The translations under genes and the position numbers were made by a program. From NCBI GenBank assembly GCA_020698575.1, contig CM036245.1:37377148-37441147 (forward strand): 64,000 nucleotides of DNA. The letters run 5' to 3'. The notes under the pieces were generated by a model that searched no databases, was not told the DNA's origin, and saw nothing but the letters and a program-made list of their open reading frames with translations. Shown here one piece after another: positions 12,441 through 25,084 of this stretch. This DNA comes from Bostrychus sinensis (taxonomy: Eukaryota > Chordata > Actinopteri > Gobiiformes > Eleotridae). Position 1 is the stretch's first letter. Each line of letters opens with the position of its first letter.

Positions 12441-13089
12441 TAGCCTGGCTGGCCAGACAAACTCATTTCCTATTCTATACACAGAAGTTAGTCTGATATC
12501 TCTTTGCTTGCATTTCATTTCTGTGACGGAACAATGACAGGCGGAGTAACCAATCAGAGAAACAAAGGGTGGGACATAAGCAGTGCACCGCTGACCTGTA
12601 TCCTAAACAAATATGGAAGATTGTTGCCAGTTTTGCCATAAAACACCAGAATTATTATACAGCATATTCTGAGCAGCTTTGTACTTATTTGTGAATGGGG
12701 ACAGCAGCAGAAGCCAGTTGTACAAAGACTTGTGATAAAAGTGAGTTTGTTTGAATTTGGTTGTTATGTTGGACATCAACGGGACTTTACTGTTGTTAAA
12801 TTGGAAGCAGGATGAAAAAAGAAAAAAAAAAAAATCCCACAGAGGACTGAACAACAACACGTACTTCAGCAGAACTAACAGGTGACAAATGAAAGCACTA
12901 AACCCTGTTAATCAGGTCAGAGAAGCTAGCGCTACCTTGATTAGCTTCTGTATTTGTAAGATGCACTGTAGATAAACAGCTGTGATAGGCCAGTTCCAAA
13001 TCGACCGGAGAGAAACGTTTCACTGCGACTGAGAAACCAGACTGTCCTGCTTTTGAAAAGAAAGTAGGAGAGGCTGGCTCCCCAGACTA
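12441..13089. mobile_element. hAT-like element copy A
   Basis: Starts TAGCCTGGCTGG and ends CCAGACTA, an inverted pair. It is flanked by a perfect ATGTAATGT repeat (12432-12440 and 13090-13098), consistent with the 8-bp target duplication of hAT elements plus a chance base. Its interior is related, in reverse complement, to 35289-35913. No transposase recognised, so non-autonomous. Confidence 0.7.
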
Positions 13090-13139
13090 ATGTAATGTAA
13101 CCTGAGGCTGGTACTGTGTACATTTCTCATACTCAAGTT

Positions 13140-13312
13140 TGTTTGTTTTTCCCCTTCGGCTGCTCCCTTACCAAGTTGCCACAGTAAATCAATCGCACAA
13201 GGATTTGGCACCAGATGCCCTTTCTATGTGGGTGAAGTGTCTTGCTCAAGGACACAACGGCAGTACACAGTTGGTCAGAGCGGGAATCAAACTACCAACT
13301 ACCAAACCTTAA
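13140..13312 (-). repeat. tRNA-SINE fragment
   Basis: Contains GTGAAGTGTCTTGCTCAAGG and a reverse-orientation B-box region (GCGGGAATCAAACTACC), shared with the better preserved copies at 33387-33740 and 21340-21655. Confidence 0.45.
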
Positions 13313-13874
13313 CGTAACAGATGAATTTGTAAAATTTCTCCATGAGTAAACATATTTCAACATCAATGATTAATTGAGTTGTAATCAAAGTAGTGGTAGT
13401 AGCAAGAATAGTAATCATGGTGAAGTAGTGGTAATAGCAGTACCATACTGTATCAGCTGTAGTGTTATTAGTAATAATTGTAATGGTAGTATAGTTTTCT
13501 ACCTATGTAAACTTTACCCTAAACTCTAGGGTAATGCTACTTTGAAGTAACAGTATTTACTTTTGTGTATACCTCTGTCCTAGTGAACTGACCCATCAAA
13601 ACAAATGCTGAGAACGCTACATCCACTTGAGTATAAATGATTTATGTTAAGCCCAACGTGGTACAGTAAATAAGCTGATATATTTGACATATATAACAAT
13701 AATCAGACCAGTGTGTGTTGTCATGGGCTAATTACTAGAGTCAGGCCTGCTTTAAGGGGAGTGTCCCGCTGAGATGTTAACACACATCATCAATCAGGGA
13801 GAGGCCTCCATTACACAGGTCACTCAGGATCATGCTCGACAATTAGGCGCTGATTAAGAGATTGCTCATCAGGA

Positions 13875-14000
13875 TGCAGCCCCCCCTCACACCCACACAC
13901 ACCTCCAGAGCCCCCCCTCACACCCACACACACCTCCAGAGCCCCCACACTCCCACACACACCTCCAGAGCCCCCCACACTCCCACACACACCTCCACAG
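13875..14000. repeat. Minisatellite, about 31-bp unit
   Basis: About four tandem units built on CCACACACACCTCCAGAGCC, with alternating CCCCCTCACA and CCCACACTCC variants. Strong strand asymmetry (C+A on +, G+T on -). The Gly/Val-rich frame on the - strand is an artefact of this repeat. Confidence 0.85.
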
Positions 14001-14329
14001 CACTGCCTTCTACCCAGCACTGGTACAGCCTGTAGTACTCACATTCACACATGTGCTGCCTCCAACCACTACAAATGTATGTAGTATCATGGGCTGAGAA
14101 ACAAAGGGCCGTAAGTGACATTTGGAGTGAGATTAATACAGTTAATGTAAGCTCTTGATATGGGGACTGGAGCCTTTCCCAGCAACTATGTACTTTAGAC
14201 GGGGTGCATACTTATACTTTTAATGTTATTTATTATCCAGTTTTATGACATTGTAGGGAAAGTTCAGCTTCCCTTGCAGTCAATGAGCAATTGCCACTGA
14301 CTTAGAGTCACCAATTACATTTAGGGTTA

Positions 14330-15020
14330 GACTTAAAACGTTCCTCTTTAAGAAAGCTTATGGTCAGGGCAGCTAGGAACAGGGTTAACTCCACAGCTGA
14401 AGATAGGCTGCTCTAGGAGCTAGAAGCTGGGGGAAGTATGGTGCACTGAGCCTCTGTCCTCTGGTTTCATCTGCTGCTCCTCTTCTATCACTGTCATTAA
14501 TATTATCAAATATTCTATATCTTTAATCAGTTCATTGCTATTCACAAGTTGTCCCTCAGAGGGGAGAGAGGGAGAGAGTGGTTTCAGATGCCTGGCTGCT
14601 GGCAGATGTCCCAGTGACGACTGGATCGTAGCTGACCCCATCTGTGCTCCTGTCCTGTGGCCCCTTAACCTCACCACTGTGGACTTTCCAGACCCCTACC
14701 TCACCCCCACTCCCCTGTCTGGATGAGGCCCACCTGCTGCCTCCTTACAGACCTGAACTATGATCCTATAGATGAGCTAATGGACTAACAGTTCTAGACA
14801 CATGTTGCCTGTCCGTCCTGGGAGAGGATCTCTCCTTCAATATGGGCCCATGGAGAAGGAAAAGGAGGGTCCAAGGACAGGGATGTCCTGGGTCTGTTTA
14901 GTTTAGTGTACTTATTGTTTGGGTTGACTGTGTTTATGTTTGATTAACTGTTGTGAAGCCCTTTGAGGCGACTGTTGTTGTGATACTGGCTTATATGAAT
15001 AAAATTGAATTGAATTTAAC
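14330..15020 (+). repeat. LINE 3' tail (non-LTR retrotransposon)
   Basis: Starts with TTAAAACGTTCCTCTTTAAG (a decayed end of a reverse-transcriptase frame) and ends with GTGAAGCCCTTTGAGGCGAC ... TATGAATAAAATTGAATTGA, the microsatellite-type 3' end common to many fish LINEs. The body between is typical 3' UTR of such elements. A similar tail lies at 62820-63035. Confidence 0.6.
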
Positions 15021-15415
15021 CAATTCACATGCATGGACGTTGGGAGAAGGCCAGAGTACCTGCAGAGAACCCAGAGTAACACAGGGAGGACACGCAGACT
15101 CCACCCAGAGAGTGTGTGCTCACCTGAGGATTGATCTTAGCCTTGGTTATCCATGGAAAAAGTGTCCAGGGATGGGGAAGTCTGGACATATGTGGCTACT
15201 AGATAGATTGACTGTTTTGCTTCTCTGGTAAAGTTAGTGGAATGACTCAAAATTAGTGTGTAGAGCCCCTGCTTTCAGCTACTAACATTAGTGTCTAACT
15301 GCACCAAAATGCGGTAACTGTCTACAGGTAATAAAAATGGGATATAAGCTCATATACTATGTCAACTTTTCTCAAACAGAGTACCATCTTAGAAAATATT
15401 TGGCATCTCAAACTA

Positions 15416-16989
15416 CAGTGCTCAAAAAAATAAAGGGAACACTTAAACAACACAATGTAACTCCAAGTCAATCACACTTCTGTGAAATCAAACTGTCCAC
15501 TTAGGAAGCAACACTGATTGACATCAGTTTCACTGCTGTTGTGCAAATGGAACAGACAACAGGTGGAAATTATAGGCAATTAACAAGACCCCCCCAATAA
15601 AGGAGTGGTTCTGCAGGAGGTGACCACAGACCACTGCTCAGTTCCTATGCTTTCTGGCTGATGTTTTGGTCACTTTTGAATGCTGGCGGTGCTTTCACTC
15701 TAGTGGTAGCATGAGACGGAGTCTACAACCCACACAAGTGGCTCAGGTAGTGCAGCTCATCCAGGATGGCACATCAATGTGAGCTGTGGCAAGAAGGTTT
15801 GCTGTGTCTGTCAGCGTAGTGTCCAGAGCATGGAGGCGCTACCAGGAGACAGGCCAGTACATCAGGAGACGTGGAGGAGGCCGTAGGAGGGCAACAACCC
15901 AGCAGCAGGACCGCTACCTCCTCCTTTGTGCAAGGAGGAACAGGAGGAGCACTGCCAGAGCCCTGCAAAATGACCTCCAGCAGGCCACAAATGTGCATGT
16001 GTCTGCTCAAACGGTCAGAAACAGATTCCATGAGGGGGGTATGAGGGACCGATGTCCACAGGTGGGGGTTGTGCTTACAGCCCAACACCATGCAGGACGT
16101 TTGGCATTTGCCAGAGAACACCAAGGTTGGCAAATTCGCCACTGGCGCCCTGTGCTCTTCACAGATGAAAGCAGGTTCACACTGAGCACATGTGACAGAC
16201 GTGACAGAGTCTGGAGACGCCGTGGAGAACGTTCTGCTGCCTGCAACATCCTCCAGCATGACCGGTTTGGCAGTGGGTCAGTAATGGTGTGGGTTGGCAT
16301 TTCTTTGGGGGACCGCACAGCCCTCCATGTGCTCGCCAGAGGTAGCCTGACTGCCATTAGGTACCGAGATGAGATCCTCAGACCCCTTGTGAGACCATAT
16401 GCTGGTGCGGTTGGCCCTGGGTTCCTCCTAATGCAAGACAATGCTAGACCTCATGTGGCTGGAGTGTGTCAGCAGTTTCTGCAAGACCAAGGCATTGATG
16501 CTGGACTGTCCCGCCCGTTCCCCAGACCTGAATCCAACTGAGCACATCTGGGACATCATGTCTCGCTCCTACCACCAACGCCACATTGCACCACAGACTG
16601 TCCAGGAGTTGGTGGATGCTTTAGTCCAGGTCTGGGAGGAGATCCCTCAGGACACCATCCTCCACCTCATCAGGAGCAGGCCCAGGCGTTGTAGGGAGGT
16701 CATACAGGCGTGGAGGCCACACACACTACTGAGCCTCATTTTGACTTGTTTTAAGGACATTACATCAAAGTTGGATCAGCCTGTAGTGTGTTTTTCCACT
16801 TTAATTTTGAGTGTGACTCCAAATCCAGACCTCCATGGGTTAATAAATTTGATTTCCATTGATAATTTTTGTGTGATTTTGTTGTCAGCACATTCAACTA
16901 TGTAAAGAACAAAATATTTAATAAGAATGTTTCATTCATTCAGATCTAGGATGTGTTGTTTTAGTGTTCCCTTTTTTTTTTGAGCAGTG
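15416..16989 (+). mobile_element. Full-length but defective Tc1/mariner element, copy 1
   Basis: Inverted termini (left CAGTGCTCAAAAAAATAAAG; right end reverse complements to CACTGCTCAAAAAAAAAGGG) flanked by TA at 15414-15415 and 16990-16991. Length 1574, the usual size for Tc1. Nearly identical to 31288-32855 throughout, in the same orientation. It carries one transposase gene with two breaks (see next entry). Confidence 0.93.
15711..16723 (+). pseudogene. Tc1 transposase pseudogene, copy 1
   Basis: DD34E cut-and-paste transposase that would bind the element's termini and integrate at TA. The frame starts at ATG 15711; codon 24 is TGA (15780-15782), followed by a long open stretch (from GTG 15786) with a helix-turn-helix region (VARRFAVSVSVVSRAWRRY), a basic linker (RRRGGGRRRATT), the first catalytic Asp in FTDESRF and the second in MQDNARPH. 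The frame breaks just after GID (around 16500-16510), where copy 2 has two extra bases. It continues in another frame with ARSPDLNPTEHIWD, which holds the catalytic Glu. All three catalytic residues are present, but the stop and the shift make it inactive. Confidence 0.92.
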
Positions 16990-16991
16990 TA

Positions 16992-18136
16992 TTTGGTTAT
17001 TCAGGACTAACCCAGGTCAACATTAAGAAAGTCAGGATTAATAAAACAAATCCATGACTTAATAAGGACTGAACTGTGCCTAAACCAGAACTAAACAAGT
17101 ACTGAACTTAGTCTAAACCAGGACATAACATTGTCTAAACCTGAACTAAACAGTGACTAAAGCAGGTTTAAACCAGGACAACCAAAACAGCTGATCTGCC
17201 GACCTGAGAGTATGTGAGGGGAAGTATGTGTACGGCTAGATCAGGTCAAACAGATACTGAGGGGCAAGACCATTAAAGACATTTAAAAACAGATTAAATC
17301 ATTTTTAAATCAATACAAAATTGCACTGGCAGTCAGTGAAGAGAAGCTAAAATAGGTGAGATATGGTCATGCTTACAGCTACCAGTTAAAAGACATGCTG
17401 CTGTGTTCTGTACCAACTGCAGACGGCCGAGAGAAGTCTGACTGAGCCCAACATAAATACATTAAAAAAGCCCGACTTATCCCTGATATTTTAACCAAAA
17501 AGGGGAAATTGTAGCTCCTGCCTCCTGCTCCTTAACCTCTGAGAGTTATGTCATGAGGTCAACAGTAAGACTACTTCAGCGGTGTCTGGAAGATCTGACC
17601 ATCCTAACCCAGCGGCGGAAACAACGAGGGAAGTTAGGAGGACCTACCACTATTTAATAAAAACTACAACACGCAGAAATTGGACTACAATATGCGCACC
17701 TTATGCACCACAGCATCTCAAATTTTATTGATCTTTTTAAAACTTTTACAATGTACAGAAATAACCTGAAATGAAATTACTCCATATAAGAGAAGCTACT
17801 GCTCTGTTTAACAGAGCAAATTTATAGGCGGGTACCTACAATTTGATTCAGTACACACACATTGGTTTGCCAATGACTTGACTAATCAAGCTTATTTTTA
17901 TTTATTTATTTTGTCAGGACATTGCACATTAAAAAACAATTATACACATGTGTACAGACTGTAAATGAGCCAGATTGTAGCATATTTGCTCATTTTCATT
18001 TGTAGTCTCGAGGTAGGTAACACAGAACAACATAAAGAATGATGCACAATAATGCATAAACAGAAAATACATAGACACACATTAGGACAGTGTACAATAA
18101 ATGATCACAGGACTGATTTATTTTAAGAAACTCTAA
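16992..18136. other. Repeat-derived intergenic sequence
   Basis: 17040-17170 is a reverse-orientation TTTAGTCC-type tract (CTAAACCAGGAC units). 17190-17480 resembles a dispersed fish repeat (GAGATATGGTCATGCTT ... TTCTGTACCAACTGCAGACG) of unknown class. 17880-18130 looks like a LINE end in - orientation (TTTATTTTGTCAGGACATTG) that resumes at 18786 after the MITE. No gene seen. Confidence 0.45.
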
Positions 18137-18782
18137 AGGCCTCGATACACCAAGGCGACTCCCAGACTGCCACCGAAAAGACGGAGCGACAGCTCATCTC
18201 TTCCCGTCTCCTCTCATTCCCTCCCGTTTCCTCACGTCGGATGACCTTTTTCCCTCTTCATACACCGAAGCGACAACCGACCTAAAGACCGTGTCTTGCG
18301 CATGCGCGTGATGTAATTACCCACCCAAAGCGGCAGATGGCGCTAGCCAGTGAACAAAGATAAGCGGAAGTGACAATGGCGTGATAATGGCCGGTTTGGA
18401 CATTGTTCTGTGTGGATTAGGTGCCGCTGCTCTGTTACTTGAAGAAGATAACTTTCCGCACGGAATTGCGAAAAATGCAAAAATGGTGACAGTAAGCTGC
18501 AACAGCGATTTTCACCTGTCGTCACTCCATCACTTCCGCTAAAATTCCCGTGAGCTGATTGGCGCGGCAGCTGTAGTGCTAGGCCTATCAGAGCGCTTCG
18601 TGCCAAAGACCAAAGACGCCGATTCAACAAGGCCAATTGGCAGAAAACTAATTAGACGGCCTCCGTCCTGGAGCGATGGGGGCAGACGGCACATACATAT
18701 CAAAAGGACGGAAATGAGCGACGTGGAAGAACCGTTCAGACGGCTTCAGACGGGCGATCGTCGCCTTAGTGTATGGAGGCCT
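18137..18782. mobile_element. Harbinger-like MITE
   Basis: Begins AGGCCTCGATACACCAAGGC and its right end reverse complements to AGGCCTCCATACACTAAGGC, then both continue GAC or GACG. A TAA triplet flanks each side (18134-18136 and 18783-18785), the 3-bp duplication expected of PIF/Harbinger elements. GC-richer than its surroundings; no transposase recognised. It splits an older LINE fragment. Confidence 0.68.
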
Positions 18783-18785
18783 TAA

Positions 18786-19759
18786 ATTGCTTTCTAAAGG
18801 AGAGATAAGTGGAACATTCTCTTTTACTCGCCGGCAGGCTGTTCCAAAACTGACTTGGTACAGACAGTACAATTTGCCCAAATGTAGTTTTTCTGTGAGG
18901 AATCTTAACATCTCCTCTAGTTAAGGCTCAGGTGCCGAAACGTCTTGCAATTTTTGGTGTAATGTATTTAGAAAGTGGTTGAGAGCTATTGGTTGGAGAC
19001 CCTTGCCTTAGAGGAATATGTAAAAGAACATGAATGGATGAGTTTCCAAACTAAACTTTGGGTTCAGTTTTGGTATACTAATGTTGCAGATATGAATCTG
19101 TATCAATCACAGTACTGTACACGACCTCAGTACTTTACTTATTTCTCCACAGTCCATTGAAACACTGCAATGTCCCATTTACTTTTCAAACATTTCCTTC
19201 ACATTCTCTTTATATTATCTGCAAACACATGTACAGCTCTCCTCTGCACCTCCCTCACAGTAAAACTATTTCTTTTACATTGTGTCGTTGCCATTACAAT
19301 ACAAACAATTACTGTTTATATGAGCTGGCGGCAGAGTTCTTTCGCTTTCATGAACAGCAGCCCTGCTCTGGGCTGGTTTGAATAGCTGCTTTAGAAAAGT
19401 CTGAAGGTGAAATGTAGCACCCCACTCCTCTCCTCTTCACACAGCGCTGATCAGCTCAAGGAGAGAGCACAGTTACAGAGAGAGTGTAGGCAGGCCAAGC
19501 TCAGAATAATTGCAAAAACTTCACTTCAGTACTGCATGCATACTGTGTCTATAGGGTCTATGAATATGCAGTATCGATAGGGTTATACTCTGCTCCCTGT
19601 GTACAGTGTATGTCAACATAATATTTTTACAGAGGAACAACAGCCTTATCAGTTCAAATAGATCTACAAAAATTTAAAAAGATTCAGCTGGGAGAAGATA
19701 GCTAAGTTGGTTTCAGGTCTGTAACATGATTATCTTTAAAAGGGATGTCTCCGAGGTAA
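18786..19759. other. LINE remnant and unassigned sequence
   Basis: 18786-18960 appears to continue the LINE fragment cut by the MITE (TTCTTTTACTCGCCGGCAGG ... CCGAAACGTCTTGC). The rest is AT-rich with no supported feature. Confidence 0.35.
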
Positions 19760-20225
19760 AGATGGGCTCCATTCTGTAACAGATTGCGTAAAAAAATTGT
19801 GGAATACTTTAAAAACAATGTTCCTCAACATCAAACTGCAAAGGCTTTGCAAATCTCATCATCTACAGCATAACATTGTCTTCAGATTCAGAGAAACTGG
19901 AGAAATCTCTGTGCAAGGGACAAAGCCAAAGACCTTTATTGGAGCCCGTGGTCTTGGGGCCCTCAGACGACACTGCATCACTCATCAGCATGATTGTGTC
20001 AGTGACATTACTAAATGGGCCAAGGAATACTTCCAGAAACCACTGTGGGTAAACACAATTCACTGCCTCATCTGCAGAGGCCAACTAAAGCTCTATCATG
20101 CAAAAAAGAAGCCATATGTGAACATGGTTCAGAAGCGCGGTCATGTCCTGGACCAAGGCTCATTTAAAATGGACTGTGTCCAAGTGGGGCAGTGTTCTAT
20201 GGTCAGACCAGTACAAATATGACAT
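19760..20225 (+). pseudogene. Decayed Tc1-like transposase, N-terminal part, second family
   Basis: Long readable frame (19797-20222) following a frame-shifted start. Recognisable blocks of a different Tc1 subfamily from the elements at 15.4 and 31.3 kb: HLQHNIVFRFRETGEIS, then LGALRRHCITHQHDCVSDIT, then KWAKEYFQKPLWVNTIH, then QLKLYHAKKKPYVNMVQKRG. It ends at the first catalytic block, where the expected WSDE has become WS(D) in another frame. The C-terminal half and both termini are missing. Confidence 0.75.
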
Positions 20226-21339
20226 TCTTTTGAATGTCTCTCCCCACTCTCTCCACAGTTTCCACACTACTCTGTTTTATCAACAAAGTTTAAAATATGT
20301 CTGGGAGTTCTAAATTGTGACTTTAAAATAATGTAAGAGAAACTTTCACAAATTTCTTAAGTAGGTGATGAGGAGTGCTTCCTGACATTCTAAGATGTGC
20401 GTTCACTCACTCATTTATAGAGCAGCAATCACATCCTGCTGATGGCTGCTCAAGTTGTTGTTTGTTGTTTTGGTCTCTTGTGTCATCAACTTTTCAGTAA
20501 AGAAAAAGCTTTACGAGAGATATGTCAGTTCCTCCAACTGTTACCTGGAAACCAGAGAGGAAAACTCCAGCCACATATTCACCTTTGTGCCTGTCCCAAA
20601 CCCAGATAAATAGAAGAAGGTTGTGTCAGGAAGGGCAATGGGCATAAAAAATATTAAAGTATGTGAACCACTATAATTGAACCCATCGGTCTAGATGCCT
20701 TCTTTTAAAAACTTTTTTTTTAGACTATATGATTTGGCTTGGTGATCACTGAAGGAAGCATAATTAAAAAAAAATACTGTAGCACATGGGGATGTAACAC
20801 TATGTAGCACTATCATGGTAATTAACCTCACTGTACAGTATTTATTGCAGTATTGTGGGAAAGTGTTCACTGTTTGCTTTTATCCAACAAACTACTGCTC
20901 AAACCCCATTTTTGGTTGGACTCTGTGGAGCTAATATGGTTTTCAGCACGAGTGCAGTCCGTAGTCTGCTCCTCTGAGCACTAACAGAGTGTACTGAGCC
21001 TGAGAAAGAGAAAATGAATGAGCGAAGTGCTGTGGTGCTGCGGGTGAATGCACAGGTGGCCATAGTTTTTTAAAAGTAACTTTTAGTGTATGCTTTCCTA
21101 ACCCTTTGAATCCTACACTACATAAAACAGCCGTGAGTCAAACAAAAACACAGTGGCTGTACTGAAACCAATCTAAGGATCATGGTCTATATAGTTCTGT
21201 CTGCTTTTTACCATGCCGCTGCAACAAAACAATGTATTTTTGTTTGGGGAGCTTACCGTTTGATATTGTATGTGTCTACAACGTTATCGAGAGACTGTTA
21301 CAATACTGTTACAACCCTGGTAGCATATGATGTACAAAT
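20226..21339. other. Unassigned intergenic sequence
   Basis: No gene, RNA or repeat end supported. Slightly AT-rich with short T and A runs near 20710-20775. Confidence 0.4.
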
Positions 21340-21655
21340 ATTAGTTAGGGCTCAGGAAGTAGAGCCGGTCACCCACCCCAACAAGAAAATTGCAATCCAC
21401 CGATCCCTGATACCAGCACTGCATAGTGCCATTGTGTCCTTGGGCAAGACACTTCACCCACCTTACCTGTATAAATGTGTTTGTGTGACCGTGTGTTTGG
21501 TGGTTGTTGGAGAGGCCATTGGCACTGTATGGTTGCCACATTTCTGTCAATCTGCCACAAAACAGCTGTGGCTACAGAAGTGGCTTATGAAGTGTATATA
21601 ATTATGGACTAATGGAAAAGTGCTTTTTAAATCCAAGCCACTATTATTACTATTA
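21340..21655 (+). repeat. tRNA-derived SINE with (ATT)n tail
   Basis: Shares blocks in order with the - strand copy at 33387-33740: CTTGGGCAAGACACTTCACC, CACCTTACCTGTATAAATG, CAGCTGTGGCTACAGAAGTG, TTTTTAAATCCAAG, then ATTATTACTATTA. The tRNA-like head is degraded here. Confidence 0.6.
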
Positions 21656-22097
21656 ACTTTTCTATGACTTGATAAACATAGTCTGGCCATGCTCTGTGTG
21701 TAAACTGATTGAGGTGCTCTAGAGGACATTGCATTTGTGTAAAATTCTCTAATTATCCCATTGGTGCATCTGACTCCATCTTCGCTCCAGATCAAACCAA
21801 TGGGCCAAGTTTTGAGCCTTGTTGTATTTCTTGATATACTGTATTCAGTTGTTACTACACAAACATGATGTTGTTTAGCCTACACCGTATTCAACAAAGA
21901 GATCACGAAATGCACCTTCACTAATATCATGCATCCACCATGATCCTCCAGTCCCTGACACACAGCTCAATATTGGCCCAATACCAGGCCCTGGTCCAAA
22001 CAGGTGGACATGATGTGGTTTAGGTAGTCATTTATCAAAAACATTGAGATGACAGAGACATATACAGAGATAAAGAAAGGCACTGGGAGGAAGGAGG

Positions 22098-22135
<38 letters not shown>

Positions 22136-22440
22136 GGGTGGGGGGAGGCTGTTATGGTCCCAGCAGCTGTCCCGTCTGACGTGTGTGATGAATGGGTTTG
22201 TACTGGTACTGCTGCCCTTTCACCTCCGCTCACTGTCACTGAGCACACAGAGACAATCTGTACGGGACGGTCCGGGAAGCTTCCTCCAATCACTCTTGTA
22301 ATCACTACACGCATACAGTTCAAGAGCCTTTTTTTTTTTTTTTTTTCAAAATGTTACATGAAGAAAATAGGAGATTCAGAAGTACTTAGTTAAAGCAAAT
22401 AATGCATGAGCTCCATCTTGTAATCTGTAAATGTATGTAA
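21656..22440. other. Unassigned sequence with GT microsatellite
   Basis: GT run at 22102-22134 and poly-T at about 22329-22346. No gene supported; the long frames across the GT run are repeat artefacts. Confidence 0.5.
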
Positions 22441-22469
22441 ACATAAGCCTGTTATCATAAAAGACTGGG

Positions 22470-22985
22470 TGAAACAACAAGTGGCATCCTTCAGATACCT
22501 CGGCATTCACATGGACAACGCTTTCTGTTGGAAAACACATATTGACAATTTGTGCTCATGACTTCAGCAGAGGTTGTACTTTTTAAGAAGACTTAGGTGG
22601 TATGGCGCAGGCACTAACATTTTGCTTGTTTTTTTTTACCAAGCCACGCTCGGAAGTCTCATTCAATTCAGAATTACAGCTCAGATTGCAAATGCATCTG
22701 TTCAACTTAAAAACAAACTTGCTCACATTCATAAAACAGCCCTGAAAATTATTGGACTAAAATGATCGCATACAGACTTTATACAAACAAGCAGTGATGA
22801 GACGAGCAAAGACCACCTCCACTGACCCTGAACACCCACTTTTTAGCGAATACCAACTGCTGCCATCAGGAAGGAGACTGAGAGTGCCACAGTGTAAAAC
22901 TAATGGACTGAAGTTGTCATCTGTTTCTGTGTCTATTAAGCTGCTGAACTCAAACAACACTGAAACTTGCACAGCACATTAGCAC
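22470..22985 (+). pseudogene. CR1/Rex-like LINE, 3' end of reverse transcriptase frame
   Basis: With frameshifts and stops it reads VASFRYLGIHMDNAFCWKTH, QQRLYFLRRLRWYG, LAHIHKTALKIIGLK, HPLFSEYQLLPSGRRLRVPQ and IKLLNSNN. This is the usual order of the C-terminal blocks of CR1/L2/Rex-type non-LTR reverse transcriptases. The polymerase active site is upstream of the fragment and missing. Confidence 0.75.
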
Positions 22986-23039
22986 TTGACCATGTTTGCA
23001 CTTTTCATAATTAGCATTTTATATTACTGCTTTTTAACT

Positions 23040-23275
23040 TATGTTTAGATCACAGAGATAAACTAGAAATTAGATCATAGTACTACTGTAAAATTAACAA
23101 TAATTTACTGGCAATAGAACAGCACTATTGTATAAGTAACAGTAACTACTGGGTTTAAAAAATACAGCACCACTGTGTAATTGACAGTAAATTACTGACA
23201 TCAGAATACAGTAACTTACTGTTATAGATTAAAACAGTACCAGTGCTGTAAATTAACAGTAAATTGCTGGCAACT
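23040..23275. repeat. Diverged ACAGTAAATTACTG repeats
   Basis: Four to five imperfect copies of ACAGTAAATTACTGGCA-like units, each followed by a variable ACAGCACTATTG-like block. Irregular spacing of about 50-60 bases suggests an old tandem array or a degraded MITE. Confidence 0.45.
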
Positions 23276-25084
23276 CTGCTGCCTGCATTAATTAGCCATT
23301 TTTTGCTCTGTTCAGTCCCCATTGTTGCCAGCAGGGGGCGACAGACACCTAATTCAAGCATTCTCTGGAAATTGAAAGTAACAGCTCCCCAAAAGAAGAC
23401 ATGTTCCATACATATACATTATTTTAAGTTATAAAATGTGAAATACTAATCCAAAAGTGTCCTTACCTCTGGTTTAGATGTGATTTAGGTTGGGTTTCAT
23501 TTAATTCAATTACATGTTAATTGTATAGCCCACATATCACATCAACAGTTGCTTCAAAAGGGCTTTACAGGAATAGAACAAGTAAACAAACAATTCAAAT
23601 TAAATACACTGTCCCAGGAGGAGGGATCCACTTCCAGGACGGACAGGCTGTAGCTGTGTCCAGGACAGATGGATAAAGTCCAAAAGCTAATAAAGTTCAA
23701 GTTTGCAAGGACGCGACAAGGAATCCATTAAATGGTACCTGGAGAGCAAAATATTTTTTGAGGTGGTACTTTGCGAACAAAGTTTTAGAATTACTGCTGG
23801 ACTTCATGTTATGCATGTTTACTGAGTGCTGCTGAACACCTCTAAGGCCATGAACATGCAACAATAGAGCCACAATGAACCAAATTATCAAGGTGCTGTA
23901 ATGCCATTAAAAGAAATTAATTCATTCCATTTAAGACATGCTGTTTAAATGTTGTTATAATCGGTGAAAGGCAATAAAATTTCTCTTCATTTTTGTGAAC
24001 GTACTGAGAGCAGAGCTGGGAGGTGAAGGATGGTCCTGGCTGTGTGTGGATAAACAGTAGGAGATAACAGATGAAGGCCGAGTTGGAAAAGTTGCTTGGT
24101 TGGCAGAGATTGTAGCAGCCATTACTCCTGCTGCCCCCTCCCCAACCCCCCCACCATCAACCCCCCACCCTAGGGTGCTGTTGAAGAACTGCCTCCACTG
24201 AACTGATAGCTTTGCTTAAAGCCTGGATACATCTGAGAAACTGTGATAGAAATATACAAGAAAATCTCTACCACACATTATTAGAAAAGTGGCAGGATAC
24301 TGAGTTCACCATACATTTGACAACTGAACAACTGCAGGTAATGCCATGTAAATAGAGGAGGGGCAGTAGATATGACATATGTAATACAGATAAATGCATT
24401 TTCTATCAAAATATCACCTCTTTCTTTCTCTATTTTTAGTTTGTGTAGGATCTGCAAAGTGTTTCAAAGGCATTATCCTGGTAGTTGAGGCAGATGCTGG
24501 TCTTTCAAACAGAGGACGCTGCCTGCCTATGTGCTAACGGTAAAAAAAGGGCATAGATGAGAGCAGCCATTCGTCACTTCCTTGTCGCCAGAATGTTAAC
24601 ACCTCTTTTTAGGTGAAAACAAATCAGCCGTGAACAGGAGAGAAGTTGGTGGTTATCAGGCCAAGCGCTGCTACAATCGGTTTTGTACTTCCAACAATAA
24701 AAGAAAAACCTGCTTCATGATTTTCATTGGTTGCTCCCAGACCAAAGGAAGAGTTTTGTGTCTTCAGGCGAGCCACAGAGAACAAGAAGGATAAACTAGA
24801 TGCCACAGTTTACCATATTACAGTATGATGCGTATGTGTGTATGTACATATTTGAGTGGCAAGTCAATGTTAATGTTGTTATTTGAAGTAATATTCAAAC
24901 CACACAAAACATTTTATTACTTAACTTTAGTTATTTTCAAGATGGCTTCATATGTTAGCTACTGTATGTCAACTTTAATGCTGTTAGGATTTGTAGCTTT
25001 GACACTTTCAATATCAATGTTGATGTTGTTTCAAACTGGACCGAAATTAACACTTAACACTTTTTTTCCATTAATATTTTATTA
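23276..25084. other. Unassigned sequence with LINE tail fragment
   Basis: 23495-23690 resembles a LINE 3' tail in - orientation (TTGTATAGCCCACATATCAC ... AGGGCTTTACAGG). A C-rich stretch lies near 24135-24170. No gene supported. Confidence 0.4.

Noticed and set aside
13820..14121. Gly/Cys/Val-rich - strand frames with regular repeats.
   Set aside because: They follow the 31-bp minisatellite at 13875-14000 exactly and have no flanking exon signals.
15774..16441. Long - strand frames over the Tc1 element.
   Set aside because: Shadows of the transposase gene on the + strand; the motifs are all on +.
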